DNA of 64,000 nt from Adiantum capillus-veneris. Lineage: Eukaryota > Streptophyta > Polypodiopsida > Polypodiales > Pteridaceae. Under the pieces are notes generated by a model. That model was given only the letters and a program-made list of their open reading frames with translations, made no database searches and was not told where the DNA came from. This document shows positions 42,719 to 54,264 of the stretch, one piece after another. The DNA lies in assembly GCA_014529385.2 (NCBI GenBank), contig CM043955.1:154347640-154411639 (forward strand). Reading direction: 5' to 3'. The translations under genes and the position numbers were made by a program. Position 1 is the stretch's first letter. Each line of letters begins with the position of its first letter.

Positions 42719-43346
42719 GTATTAAACTTAATACATATACACAAAAGAACCTAACATTCAAAAGACAATTGGCTTTAGATATCTAGACAATGATTTGTGC
42801 AAAAGTGAGTCAGTCTTAGATTCACTTTTGTACAATATAATAAGAATGAGGCATCATTCCAATGATCCTAATAATATAAAAGTAATAGAATTGTGGAGGT
42901 CATCCAAGTTGAAATCAGTAGGGATCTTCAAAGGCGGACAGTAGCTAAGCTAGACCATTTAAAGTAAAGATAGCATTTTCACCTGCATCTATACAAACAA
43001 GACAATAGATTCATTAACCTTGAATACGTATTACATGTGTCAAAGAACCTATCAGATGTTATCCTTGTCCTACTTTAAAAAAATTTAATTAAACTACTAT
43101 CCAAACATATTTATTTGTAAATAGATTTAGAGTATATAATAATGTAAAGCATCAGAAGGCCATCACCCCTTCTGATGCAAATGGCTATACTTGTCTTTAA
43201 TGCGTGATAAGGAATTAAGTTTTTTTCATAAATTATGAATCAATCTTAAGTAATTTTCTTTATTTCAATTATGAGTATCCAAGTTAAACCATATTTTCCA
43301 AGAGGTACCTTCAGGATCTTTGCCAACCAAAAGTAGCCCTTTATTC

Positions 43347-43420
43347 AAACCAAGAAAAATAATCTATCCAACCATAATCATGTTCCAAGAAAATTAATCT
43401 ATCCAACCATAATCATGTTT
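43347..43420. repeat. 35-bp tandem duplication
   Basis: AATCTATCCAACCATAATCA with flanking CCAAGAAAA occurs twice in a row, 37 bases apart. Confidence 0.8.
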
Positions 43421-43922
43421 TCAAAGGGATTTGAGAAGCTATATTTTGTAAAAATCATCCTATAGAATTTAAAGCTTTTACCCATATTCCAAACCATAAA
43501 TTGGGTCACTTTGGAAGCCCAATCAATGAAGGCATATAATAAATCAAATTTAATTTTAGTAAACCTACACAATATGTGATCATGTAACAATTTCAAATTA
43601 AGGATACCTGACAAGTTACTAGGTTAAAATCTCATTCTGTAAGTAGCATCCACAGGATCATTGCCAATTTTTATGCAAAAATATCTATTTATTTAAACCA
43701 AGTAATCCAATTTTTTCCATTCCATCCAATGTTTTTGAGAAGCTATTCTTTCAACTTTTGTATCAAAGCCAAACACACAGGCCTATAAATTGGTAAAGCT
43801 CAAGTAGTGTATTAATCAAAGGAAGCACCCAATAAATTAGTTAGAAATGAATCCAAGTCTGGGTCAAGAAGCCCTTATAGCCACAAGTTTTTTAATAAAG
43901 GTTTCTTTCAAATCCCTTATAG

Positions 43923-44215
43923 CAAGTCATATACCAAGTCAAAACACTCTCAAAGCCCACACAGTAAATCAATTAAAATAATTATCCCAAGCCATATACC
44001 ATACCAAAACAACAAAATAATTCTATAATTTTTAATTTTTTCTTATAATTCGAGCCATATACCGAGTCAAAACACTTGCACAGCCCACACAGTAAATTAG
44101 TCAGAATAATTATTCCGAGCCATATACCAAGGCAAAACACCAAAATAAGTGAGCCTATAATTTTCAATTTTTTCTTGTATCTTGATCCATATACAAGGCC
44201 AAAACACCAAAATAG
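43923..44215. repeat. ~64-bp tandem repeat with alternating unit types
   Basis: The anchor CCATATACC (or close) recurs at about 43929, 43993, 44056, 44121 and 44188. Units alternate between a CAGCCCACACAGTAAAT type and an ATTTTTAATTTTTTCTT type, giving a ~128-bp higher-order unit. Confidence 0.75.
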
Positions 44216-45949
44216 CTAAGATTTTAATCATACTCATTACTCGAATCCAACCATAATGGTAACACCACAGGGGTCAAAAATCATATTTAAGACCAGAATA
44301 TCATATCAAAGCTAGAAAGGTTAAGAACTAGTAGACTACATTATAAACCATCTTCTCCAGACAGATCATAACAAGTTAGGAATTAGACCTATGATCAAAG
44401 AAACACAATAGATCATCCCATCCACCTTGCCAGTTAGGAGCAGCAGTCCAATCAAATGGGGGTGGGAAAGATATTTTTATGTAACGAACAATCCAGAGAT
44501 CAATCACTTAGTTATCAAAAGCATATTTTTAAGAGAAATAAGTTATAGGACCATAAAGGCCAGCACTCCACAAAGCTAAAGTCAAATATTCATAAGCAAG
44601 AAATGGTCCTAGTTCAAAACTACGGCCATATGAATCAAAATCTCATCCCATAATTACCAAAATGTAAATCAAAGAAAGGAACACAACTAGTCAAGATTCA
44701 CAGTAGCAAAGGGTTAGAATCAAGCAAACACATCAAAGCTCAGATTCCTTAGCAAAAAAACATCAGATACCTAAGACCAACTAAAAGGGTATGTCCCAAC
44801 CATCAGTTATATCCAAGCCAAAATCACTAGTAAATTAAACAATTTCTAATTTTCATGTATAATCAGAGCATCGGGTCATAACTCAAGAGCATAACCCACA
44901 GTGCCTATTCGCAAGTGTTATCAAAACAATAATTCTAGGAATAAAATTTGCATTAGGCAATCCACAACATGCCAACATCCAAAAGAATAAGCTAGTGAGT
45001 TTTAAAAAACACCTATAAAAAAGTAGTATTTTGAGTGAGCTTCATTGTTATAGTAGTTCAAGCTTTTTTCCACATCAAAGCAGTGCAATATCCCTCATAC
45101 ACACAGTCACTCTTAGTATTGCAAGGCTAAGTGAGGGAAAAGAGTCGCTCACCAATTTTATAGGCACAGGCAGCAATGAGCCGATTCTAGTTGGATGCAT
45201 GTCTTCTTGGCATCCTTGGTAGTAACACTAGATGAAAGCACCAGGCTAGCTCGAAGAGTAGGCAAGAGTTCCTACAAGTCCGAAGAGGAATCCCCAAACA
45301 GGGCTTGAAGCAAAGGCAGCAATATTCTTCAACATACAGGGGTATTCAAGGTGAGAGACCATCCTCGAGTGAAGTACGCAGTCCATCATAGGGGGGGAAG
45401 GTGAGAGTTTAACGTGCATTGTACCCATAGAGTAAAAGAAAATGGGAGTAAAGTGCATTGCAGTATATTGCGACAAGGACAGAACGCATTAACACATGTA
45501 CCAGAGACAAAAGGAAGCTCGATTCTTGCAAGAATAGAAGCAAAATGGGAACCTCCCATCCATCTAGTGATAATTTAATAAAGAGGATAATTCCACAGGG
45601 CTGGCAACTAAAAACCATCAGCTCCAACAAGTGTAGCATAATTAAGGACAATACAAAATGCAAGGCGAACTCCCAAAGGTTATGGTAATCACATACAACA
45701 GTATACCTATCAGCTCCATCATGTATAGTAGGTCCAGATTCTCTCATTGAGGCAATAGCAAGGTAAATATCCATGGTAATTACCCACAAGACAATATAAC
45801 TAAGAGCTCTATCAAGAATATTGAAAACCAACTACAAAAGTTGCAAGATAGCAGGGAAAAGCACTTAGTTGACAACAATGCAATAATGGCAAAAGGACTC
45901 ACTAGCAGATTGTAGCCAAATGTAGCAATCAAAGCCAAGTTAAAGTGAC

Positions 45950-45952
<3 letters not shown>

Positions 45953-46039
<87 letters not shown>

Positions 46040-46046
46040 CGCGCGC
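45953..46046. repeat. (GT)n microsatellite
   Basis: About 45 units, grading into GCGTGCGCGCGC at the right end. Confidence 0.95.
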
Positions 46047-48660
46047 TATTTTTTAGACTTATACACAAGAGAACATTACTTTTCAAAAGACAGCTAGCTT
46101 TAGACAAAGGACAAGGATTAGCACAAAAAGACTAAGTCTTTGATTCATTTTGTACATCATAGTGAGAATGAGGTATCATTCTAGTGATTTGTACATACGA
46201 TAGTTAAGAACAATTGATACTAAAGTGTCAGAGGCCAAGTTTGACGGCGACGGAAAACAACAAAGCCAAAAATATCATGAGAAAAGATAGAGTCCTCACT
46301 TGCATCCATATAAACAAGACAACAGATTTGTTAGCCTTGAATACTTTTACAAGTGTCAACGAACCCTATCAGTTGTTATCCATGTCTTACTTTGAAACAT
46401 TTTTTAACTTATACCTACCATCCATGAAGAGTTAAATACACCAAGTATCCATTCTCAGAGAAAATGTTATGAGGTTGTCACAGTGGGATATGGAGGCCAT
46501 TACCCCTCCCTAGTAAGTATGAAGTGTGTTTCTATTTTAAAAATTCATTTTAGGCTTGAAATTAGAAGGCCATCACCCCTTCTAATCCAAGTGATATCTT
46601 TATAATAGGTTGTAAAATTAAGTACTTATCCATTTTTTAAGTAAATTATACATATTAATTAGATTAAATTCTGATCAAAAGGCCACCACCCCTTCTGATC
46701 CAAGTGTTTTACCCATTTTTGTCCCATGAAGCCTTTTTTGTCAAACCACTTTCAAGCTTTAAAATGTTCTTTTTTCCAATGAAACCTAAGGTCAAAAAAT
46801 GGTTTGATCACTTCTTAGCCAAAAAATCTATGGTTTACTCACTTCTTAGTCAAAGAATGGTTTGCTTATATCTATGAAATACAACTAACATATGATTTTA
46901 GGAGTTACAAATGTTAAATCGTTCCTAGTCAATATCATCAGTACAAGCTAGGTAGTAGAGGTATTATCAACCATGTATTAAGCAGGTTATGAACCAACAA
47001 TCATCAAAGTACGCACCATTGGTAAGCTAGTCTTGAGATGAAACTCCACCTTTATAACCTAACAGGGCTAAATTGAACAGTTTAACATATCTAACATCAA
47101 AACAGTACCAAGTAGTAAATCCTAGGAGCCCCAAATCAACCATGTATTTGAGTCAGCAAGTGGCCAATAATAGGTATTCCGAGCCAGCAAGTGGCATTAT
47201 TTTGAAGTATCCTTTTTGCTTAACCACTTACAGTCTAAAGTGGTTTTTGTAATCAAGAAATAAATCTAAGATTTTACATGCGTCATAAGCAAGATCTGTT
47301 AGGAAATAAGACGTAGCTAAATAGATATTTGAGTAGATTACTTAATGGAGAGAGATATATTCCACACACAAGAGATTATAGAGTAGAGAGAGAGAGAGAG
47401 AGAGAGAGTACACACAATATACGTGGTTCACCCAATGTGGGCTACGTCCACGGGAAAGCAGCCACTCAATGGCTTTAGTGCTTCAAAACAAGAAGTAGTT
47501 TACAAAGGGATTATACCCTTAATAGAGCTCCCGTCTTGCTTCACTCTCACCACCTCACACTCACCTTGTTACATCAACTTCACACTATGAAATGTGTGTT
47601 GAAATGGCATCCTTTTTATAGGCCAAAAGGGCTGCCCTCTCTCATGAGAGGCAGCCATGTGTAGCCGCCCTTGTGTAGATAAGTCCAAATCGGACCCTCC
47701 AATCCGCCCATGTGTGGCTGCCCTTGAGAAGACAAGTCCGCTTTTGAATTCGGCCACCGGCCATTGAATTCGACCATCGGCCACTGGCCATTGACTACAG
47801 GCCATCGGCCAACCGACCGATCGTTTTTCGACCACTTTTCGGCCGCCGTCCGACCATAATATTCTGGAGAAAAGGAATATTCCGACGAAGGAAAAAAAAG
47901 TCTCAGAGGCTTCCGTCCCCGAGGCCCCTAAAGTTGCCCTTGAATTTTGGCCGTGAAAATTTTGGTTTTCGGCGAGTGATTTTGCTTCACGCACGAGGGC
48001 TTCTTCTCATAATGGGGGGCCTTACAAATGTGCGCTTTTACCACAAAAAATTACAAGGGGTAAATCAGGCTCCATACTTAACAAGATCCTATGAGACCAA
48101 CTAATATCCACCCCATTAGTGAGGTCCACTCTCAGTGTCAACCAAAAGATATGACAACCACTACTCATTAGTTTAGGTAACAGTTTATGCCAAGAAAAAC
48201 CTATATCCGAGGTAGAACTCACCCATTAGAGTCATTAAAACCATATGCTAACATCCAATAGGTATCATTTCCAATAAGCCTTCTTGCCAAACTACTTACA
48301 GTTTATAGTCATTTTTGTAAACAAGTCATCATTATAGTATGCACAAATATGTGAAAAAGTTTCTTGTTAGTAGTGAGGTATCACAACTCCACTAAGATCC
48401 TAAGAAAGTAGATGATCCAAGAAAACCCGAATTAAAACTAACATAGGGTATAGTATTTTAACGCACAAAAGTAGGAAAGCTTAATAGCACCATATCAGCT
48501 AAAAATTTGGAGCCAGCAGATGGTCAGTGTCATGGAAATGGCCTATGAACTTTGAGACTAGCGGAATTAAGAGGATTAGAGTGAGCATTTTTGTGAGATT
48601 ACTTTAAGAACATAGATGGTGAACTTATTTGATGGTAGCAACATAAACATAGTACTTAAT
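46047..48660. repeat. Copy 2 of the (GT)n-anchored family, interrupted by a solo LTR
   Basis: The right flank of the (GT)n tract aligns with copy 1 (ACAAGAGAACATTACTTTTCAAAAGACA…, GAATGAGGTATCATTC, CATCCATATAAACAAGACAA). The phrase GGCCATCACCCCTTCT or a variant appears at about 46488, 46567 and 46681, showing internal repetition. The solo LTR at 47297-48083 splits it. Confidence 0.5.
47297..48083 (+). repeat. Solo LTR of family S with target duplication
   Basis: The 787-bp segment starts TGTTAGGAAATAAG and ends CCATACTTAACA. AGATC precedes it (47292-47296) and follows it (48084-48088). There is no internal coding region, so it is the product of LTR-LTR recombination. Its first ~170 bp match 54092-54264, including GTACACAC-x-ATATACGTGG and the TACGTCCACGGGAAA phrase. 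Orientation is assumed from that resemblance. Confidence 0.85.
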
Positions 48661-48669
48661 TAACTTGGC

Positions 48670-48999
48670 ATGAACAATACTTTTGCAAGAGAGAGAGGAT
48701 TAGAGAACATGACAATGGTTGAGGATCGAATTTACTTGAAGCTGGTTCCCCCTCCAAAAGGCATTTGTACTATGGATTCTCCCATCAAGAGAGACTTGAT
48801 ACAATTCAATCTTTGTGTTCCTTGTGACCTAGGTGATGCAATGAATATGGAAAGCTTCATGCATCACAAGCATAGCATAAACTTTGCAAAAAGCATTAAC
48901 TATCCCAAGCCTCAGTCCCAAGGCCTCAAACACCTTCGAAGGTGGAGAGAGCTAGCGGGGAATGAGGGTAGGGAAGAGGAAGAAGAATCATTCATATGA
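48670..48999 (+). CDS. Unknown 109-residue ORF
   Basis: An open frame from MNNTFARERGLENM to an acidic Glu-rich end. The middle is His/Lys-rich (FMHHKHSINFAKSINY). No domain is recognised. It lies among repeats and may be a remnant of an unknown element. Confidence 0.25.
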   Translation: MNNTFARERGLENMTMVEDRIYLKLVPPPKGICTMDSPIKRDLIQFNLCVPCDLGDAMNMESFMHHKHSINFAKSINYPKPQSQGLKHLRRWRELAGNEGREEEEESFI

Positions 49000-49220
49000 G
49001 AAAGAAATAGCTCCTCACTTATCATCACTCTTCTTGCTTAGCATAGCATAATAGCATAGTATTTAAGATGAAGAAGATGGCAAGCTTAAGCATTGAAGCA
49101 TGGCTCTTGATTGGATTTGCATTCCATAGCCAAGAGTGTTGGTGTAGGCTCTCCACTTCTAAACAAGCTTGGAGAAGGAGATGGAGCTCTTGCACTTTGC
49201 ACTCCACACAATAGGAGAAT

Positions 49221-49287
49221 GTGTATGTGTGTGTGTGTGTGTGGGGGGGGGGGGGGGGAGTATACTCTCCTCTCATGCTTGGTCCAC

Positions 49288-49358
<71 letters not shown>
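49221..49358. repeat. (GT)n, G16 and (CT)n tracts
   Basis: (GT)n at about 49221-49242, a run of about 16 G at 49243-49258, and (CT)n at 49290-49358. Confidence 0.95.
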
Positions 49359-49359
<1 letters not shown>

Positions 49360-49362
<3 letters not shown>

Positions 49363-50400
49363 TTTAATTATTTCATTTGGACATGTGTCCTCTTTTTCCT
49401 CTTTGAGAGAAAGAACTTAATTATTTATTTTTATGCATCTAAATTCTCATTGGACCCCTTTCAAACCTATCCAATAGGATTCAAGCACATCATGAGGGCC
49501 ACATGTGGAGGATCATTTGAACATGTGTCTTTTATGCTTCTTAAATCATTTGGTTTGAATTGAATACTTCAAGCACTTAGTCAATCAAGCATGAAATCGT
49601 TGATGCCTCTTGAGAGTTTATCTTTGAATTGAACACTTCAAGAACCTTCGTCATTTTTAAGCATAGAAATCACCTCAAGCTTTGCGCAAGGTTTCCACAA
49701 ACATTTTAAGCTCTTTAGTTAGCAAGCCGACAAGCACCTCATGCTTGGGTAGGGTTCCCACCTCAAGGTCAGCCCTAGCTTGCCTAAGGTCAAAGGACTT
49801 TTTAACATTAACTTTGGAGGTCTTTAATGAAACTAACCCTAAGGTCCTTAAGCTCCATTAGGTAGCATTGCTCTTTAACATACCATCTCTCATTTGGACC
49901 CCTTTAACCTTGGCCCTGTGTTGAGACAGATCCATAACCAGATGTCTATATTCTAACCCTTGTTCCTGTTTATTCTCCCACATTAAATGATCAATTTAAT
50001 ATGAGAAAACTATTTGGGTTGGTTTGATATTAGATTTTATGATGTTACCTGTCTCTTGAAATCATAGTCGTCCTCCACTATGAGGTAGAAGAGATAAAGT
50101 CTTATAGTCATTAGTCTATGTTTCTTAGCGAGTAGAGGATCCCTTTTCACCCTGCGACATCATTCCAGAATGGATGACTAGTCGTTTGGTGCTTGAGAGA
50201 TATAGCTACCGCAAGCATGTCTACTCTTTAGTCCATATCATACTCCCAAAGTAGAGTGACAAATTCTACTTGGTGTTGAGTGACATCGTCATCACAAACA
50301 TGATTCTAAGCATGCATACTATTTAAATTTGTGCACAAAATAGGATTATTCTTATAAGAAAAAAACATTGTTCATTTAGAAAACATTTACATTTGCTTAC
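49360..50400. other. Unassigned, probably 3' region or LTR of element F
   Basis: There is no gene. It lies beyond the chromodomain end of F, so the 3' LTR of F should be here or further left. No repeat partner is in the window to define it. Confidence 0.35.
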
Positions 50401-50404
50401 TCTA

Positions 50405-50594
50405 GTGCATCATTGTAAGCATTGAGAAGCTTCATACTATCCTTAAGTTGTATTCCTTGCATCCATCTAGCATCTTCAAAAGGATAATTTTTAGACTTAA
50501 TAAGATACCGTCATATAATCTTACCATGGCGTAGTACCTTGTCTTCATGCCAAAGGATAGCTTCGGGTTGTAGCACGTCTTCCTGGTCTTCGAT
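50405..50594 (-). pseudogene. Element F chromodomain-like segment
   Basis: After the stop that ends the integrase tail, the same region decodes as IEDQEDVLQPEAIL, KVLRHGKII, stop, RYLIKSKNYPFEDARWMQG. The Y-L-[IV]-K-x-K-x2-[PE]-x2-[DE]-A-x-W pattern is typical of chromodomains, which guide chromoviruses to marked chromatin. Two stops lie inside. Confidence 0.65.
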
Positions 50595-50819
50595 TTATGT
50601 AGGGTCTTCAATAATTGGTTCTCTTGGTGGGTCTCCTTTGTAGGGCTTAAGTAGGCTCACATGAAAATCATTGTGTATGAGCCAATGGTTGGACAACTTG
50701 AGTTGATAAGCCATGTCATTGATTGGTTTTAAGATTTGAAAAGGACCATAGTATCTTTTTGCTAATTTAGCATAATACTTTTGATGGCCCGTAGGACTTT
50801 TGCCTGTCGTCTGTCTCAA
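50595..50819 (-). pseudogene. Element F integrase tail
   Basis: A 74-residue frame with [40 protein letters not shown] and [12 protein letters not shown]. These are the usual chromovirus integrase C-terminal phrases (the [KR]-[YF]-x-GPF and H-[PN]-x-FHVSLLK motifs). Confidence 0.87.
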
Positions 50820-51034
50820 TCGAGCCTTGGGAAACTTAAGTAAAACCCAATCATTTTCTTTGAATGTTAAGGTCCTTCTGTGCTTGTCAGCAGCAGCTTT
50901 TTGCCTTTGTTGAGAGATGTATATAGCCTCCTTAACCTTTCAAAAAGATTCTTGTAGGTCACAACTATACTCATCAGCAGCAGCGAATATCTTCGCATGT
51001 ACTTTAAGTAGCAAGGGACTTTTAGGTCTTCCCT

Positions 51035-51693
51035 CTATGATCTCAAAAGGTGCTTTCCCATAGTAGTATGGACAATATTATTGTATGCATACTCTACAAG
51101 GGGTAAGTACTTCTCCCATTGTGAGTGTTGATCTACTTCTGTAAGATAAGTCTTTAGTAGATCGAGTATTGTAATATTGGCTATCTCACTTTGGCCATCC
51201 ATTTGTGGGTGATAGGCCGAAGAGAAATTCAATCTTGTACCTAGATTTTCAAAGAGACCTTTCCAAATATTACTGGTCATTCTAGGATCTCTATCTGACA
51301 CGATGGATGGTGGTAATCCATGGTGTTTGAAAATTTGAGATATGAAGATGGTTGCCATTTGGTGTGCCTTCATAGTCTTTTTTATAGGAATAAATTGTGC
51401 TTGCTTGCTAAACCTGTCGACTATTGTCCATATTCCCGTATTCCAATGGATAGACTTGGGTAATCCAAAGATAAAATCCATGGATATACTCTCTCATGGT
51501 GAATTAGGGATTGGCAACGGTTGGAGTAAGGGTTTCTTCCCTCTATCATAGTCTTTTGGCATACCACACATTTTGAAACATACTCTTGTATGTACACTTT
51601 TATGGTAGGCCAATAAAAGTATGTCTCTACTCCTCGAAGAGTAGATTGAATGCCTCTATGCCCCGCATAGGGAGGAGCATGGGATTCATACAT
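51035..51693 (-). pseudogene. Element F integrase zinc module and DDE core
   Basis: Frame 51693-51421 has the HHCC module (SHAPPYAGHRGIQSTLR, YFYWPTIKVYIQEYV, CVVCQ). Frame 51481-51035 has the core: Asp2 in MDFIFGLPKS, Asp63 in VSDRDPRM and Glu99 in GQSEIAN, the last two 35 residues apart. A frameshift near 51450-51490 separates the two. Confidence 0.9.
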
Positions 51694-51720
51694 AACTTTC
51701 TCGTGAAGGGAGTGGGTAAC

Positions 51721-52367
51721 TTATAGCCTATTGCCATGGAGAAGATAACCATCCTGCAAGGTGAATGGTTCCTCTTTCTTTCCCAAAGCAAGGGCTGACA
51801 TTACATCTTTAAAGTTAGGGTCAGTAGCATACTCATCTATCATAGAAGATAGGTCATGGTGAGTTGCTATATACACCGCATTGACTTTTGGTCGTCGTGA
51901 AAGTGCATCGGCCACTTGATTGTGCTTACCAGCAATGTGAGCAATATGAAAATAAAATTGCGAAAGAAAATTTGCCCACCTCATTTGCTTGTCGGAAAGC
52001 TTGGTTTGTGTCATGAAGTACTTGAGACTTTGGCGGTCTGTTCGTAAAATGAATGGAGTCCCCAATAAATAGTGCTTCCATGTGTCTATGGCATGTAGAA
52101 CATCAAAAATCTCTTTCTCATAAATGCCCAAGACCTGTTCATCCGTATTGAGCCTTCGTCTCTCATATGTTATGGCATGCCCTTCTTGAAGCAATACTGC
52201 TCAAAGGCAATCACCACAAGCTTCACATTGGACCTCAAATGGATTTGAGAGATCTGGAATCATGAGGATTGGTTGAGAGGTAAGCTTCTCTTTGAGCTTG
52301 TCGAAAGATTTTTCCTCCTTAGCAATCCATGATTCTTCTTTGTTAAGTCATGTAATGGTCCTGCTAT
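51721..52367 (-). pseudogene. Element F RNase H
   Basis: The frame 52194-51721 contains GHAITYERRRLN, EKEIFDVLHAIDTWKHYLLG, FILRTDRQSLKYFM and NQVADALSRRP. Upstream, broken sequence at about 52200-52240 decodes as FEVQCEACGDCL, where the first catalytic Asp of RNase H appears as Glu. The end (LQDGYLLHGNRL) is the linker to integrase. Confidence 0.87.
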
Positions 52368-53539
52368 TTAAGAGAATTTTGCTATGAAGCATCTATAGTA
52401 TGCACACATACCAATAAAGCTTCTTAGCTCGTGTAGATTCCTTGGATTAGGCCATGCTTTTATTACCTCTAACTTTGACGGATCCATACGGATACCATCT
52501 TGAGAGATGATATGACCTAAGTATTGAATCTCTTGAAGGAAAAATTCGCTTTTCTTTTGGTTTGCAAAAGGCTTGCTCTCCCTCAATGCTTGAAAAATCA
52601 CTTGGAGATGTTGCTTGTGCTCCTCAAAGGACTTGGAGTAGATGATGATATCATCAAACAACACTCCACTGAACTTGCGATAGGGTCTAAATATTTTCTC
52701 CATCAAATGATTGAATGTGGCTAGTGCATTGGTCAAGCCAAAAGGCATGACTAAAATTCATAAAGACCAAACGTTGTACAAAACGCGATCTTTAGGATAT
52801 CTTCATCCACTATCCTTATTTGATGATAGACACTTTTAAGGTCAATCCTACTGAAGTAGGTAGAGCCTTGTACCTTATCAAACAGATCTTCTACCCGAGG
52901 CACGAGAAATCTATTTTTGATAGCGATATGGTTTAGTTTTCGATAGTCCACACACATACAGTATGTGCCATCTTTCTTTTTCACTAAAAGGACTGTAGAA
53001 CAAAAGGGAGAGGACCTAGGCCTCACCATCCCTTTTTCTACCAATTCTTGTACTTGCCTCATGATCTCCTCCTGTTGAGCTTGGGAAACTTGATAAGGAG
53101 GCTTGTTAGGCGGTGAGCTTCCTGGTAGGAGCTCAATTTGATGGTCATCATCCCCTCGTCTTGGAGGTAATTCCATAGGGATATCATCGTTGAAAACATC
53201 TTGGAATCCATTTAGGAAAGTAGACAAGTCTAACTCTTCTTGATTCCTACCATTTTCATTTGATAAATCATTAGCATCATTAGTGGATTCTTTGACGAAA
53301 ATCATGTATGCAGAAATCGAGCTTTTCATTGACTTACCAAAAGCTTGTGAATTTACAAGTGGTATAGTACGAACAGACTCATTAGCATCTATATACATGC
53401 TCTTTCCCCTATAGGTGAAGTTGATTCTCCTTTCAGAGAACTTCATGTTGGCAGCCATGCGGTTGAACCGTGGTGCCCCTAGGATAGTATCCTCATGTTG
53501 GAGAGGAGAGATGAAAAAGTCTTCTTTAGCTTTGGACAT
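52368..53539 (-). pseudogene. Element F protease end and reverse transcriptase
   Basis: Frame 53539-52751 includes the protease end (HEDTILGAPRFNRMA), an acidic linker and the RT start (GMVRPRSSPFCSTVLLVKKK, CVDYRKLN, YFSRIDLKSVYHQIR with motif A Asp). Frame 52748-52368 gives MPFGLTNALATFNHLM (motif B), VLFDDIIIYSKS (catalytic FDD) and QYLGHIISQDGIRMDPSK. A one-base frameshift at about 52750 sits between motifs A and B. Confidence 0.9.
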
Positions 53540-54091
53540 GAAGTTTCAACTTCCCAATCAAGCGAGTAATAGAGGCTTGCTCTCCCTTGAAATATGTGCC
53601 AGCAGTTACAGTATCTCCCATCTCAAAAGTTGAATGCCCAACTTGGTGGCCAACTCCATTGAATGAAATTGTCAGTAGAGCCAGGGTCAAACAAGATGAA
53701 GGCATCATGTTCCCTTATCCTTTGCAATGAGCATCCTCTTTTGGAGCTTCGATGGTGGAAGCTCTAGGAGTCTCACTACTGCGGGCATTTCTCTTGGGGC
53801 AAGAACGATAGCCATGTCCTTGCTCCTCACACTTAAAACACTTATGGTCCTTGTGAAAAGCTTCAAGTTCTTCATGAGAGAGTTTGTATTTACCTTTGTA
53901 AACTTCCTTCTCCTTGGACCGATTGTTGTTGTTATTGTTATTGGAATTACCTTGGGATGAATTTTGGGCATTGGTTTTCCCCTTTGCATCACTTTTGTCT
54001 TTGTTTTCCATGGGCTTGACATTCCGTCTAGCCCCTTGTTGGAAATTGATGCGTGAAGTAACCATGGTCTGGTGGATTACTTTGATAATAG
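53526..54091 (-). pseudogene. Element F gag zinc knuckle and protease active-site region
   Basis: The frame ending gag carries an Asn-rich linker and one zinc knuckle, CFKCEEQGHGYRSC (CX2CX4HX4C). At 53650-53700 another frame reads FILFDPGSTDNFIQ, the active-site phrase of a chromovirus protease with Pro in place of Ser/Thr. The gag side stops at the junction with the family S LTR at 54091. Confidence 0.8.
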
Positions 54092-54264
54092 TGTTAGAAA
54101 ATATGACGTAGCTAAATAGATATTTGAGTAGATTACTTAATGAAGAGAGATAGATTTCACACACAAGAGATTACAGAGTAGAGAGAGAGAGAGAGTACAC
54201 ACGATATACGTGGTTCACCCAATGTGGGCTACGTCCACGGGAAAGGAGCCATTCAATGGCTTTA
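54092..54264 (+). repeat. LTR fragment of family S inserted in element F
   Basis: It starts TGTTAGAAAATATGACG and matches the first ~170 bp of the solo LTR at 47297, with a shorter GA tract. It ends abruptly at the 5' LTR of element C. The rest should lie beyond the far end of C, outside the window. Confidence 0.85.

Larger units (their letters stand above)
42716..45250. repeat. Copy 1 of a dispersed non-coding family anchored at (GT)n
   Basis: The sequence right after the (GT)n tract (ATACACAAAAGAACCTAAC…) aligns for at least 500 bp with 46047 onward, with roughly a quarter to a third of positions different by eye. Shared phrases include CTGCATCTATACAAACAAGACAA, GAATGAGGCATCATTC and AAGGCCATCACCCCTTCTGAT. 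There is no convincing ORF on either strand. It could be the 3' part of a retroelement read on the minus strand, ending in (AC)n. Confidence 0.5.
50400..54091 (-). mobile_element. Element F, chromovirus-type Ty3/gypsy element (5' part lost)
   Basis: The minus strand carries, right to left, a zinc knuckle, protease, RT, RNase H, integrase, integrase tail and a chromodomain-like segment. This is the order of plant chromoviruses (Del/Tekay-like). The gag side is cut at 54091 by an LTR of family S. Several frameshifts and stops make it inactive. Confidence 0.85.
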
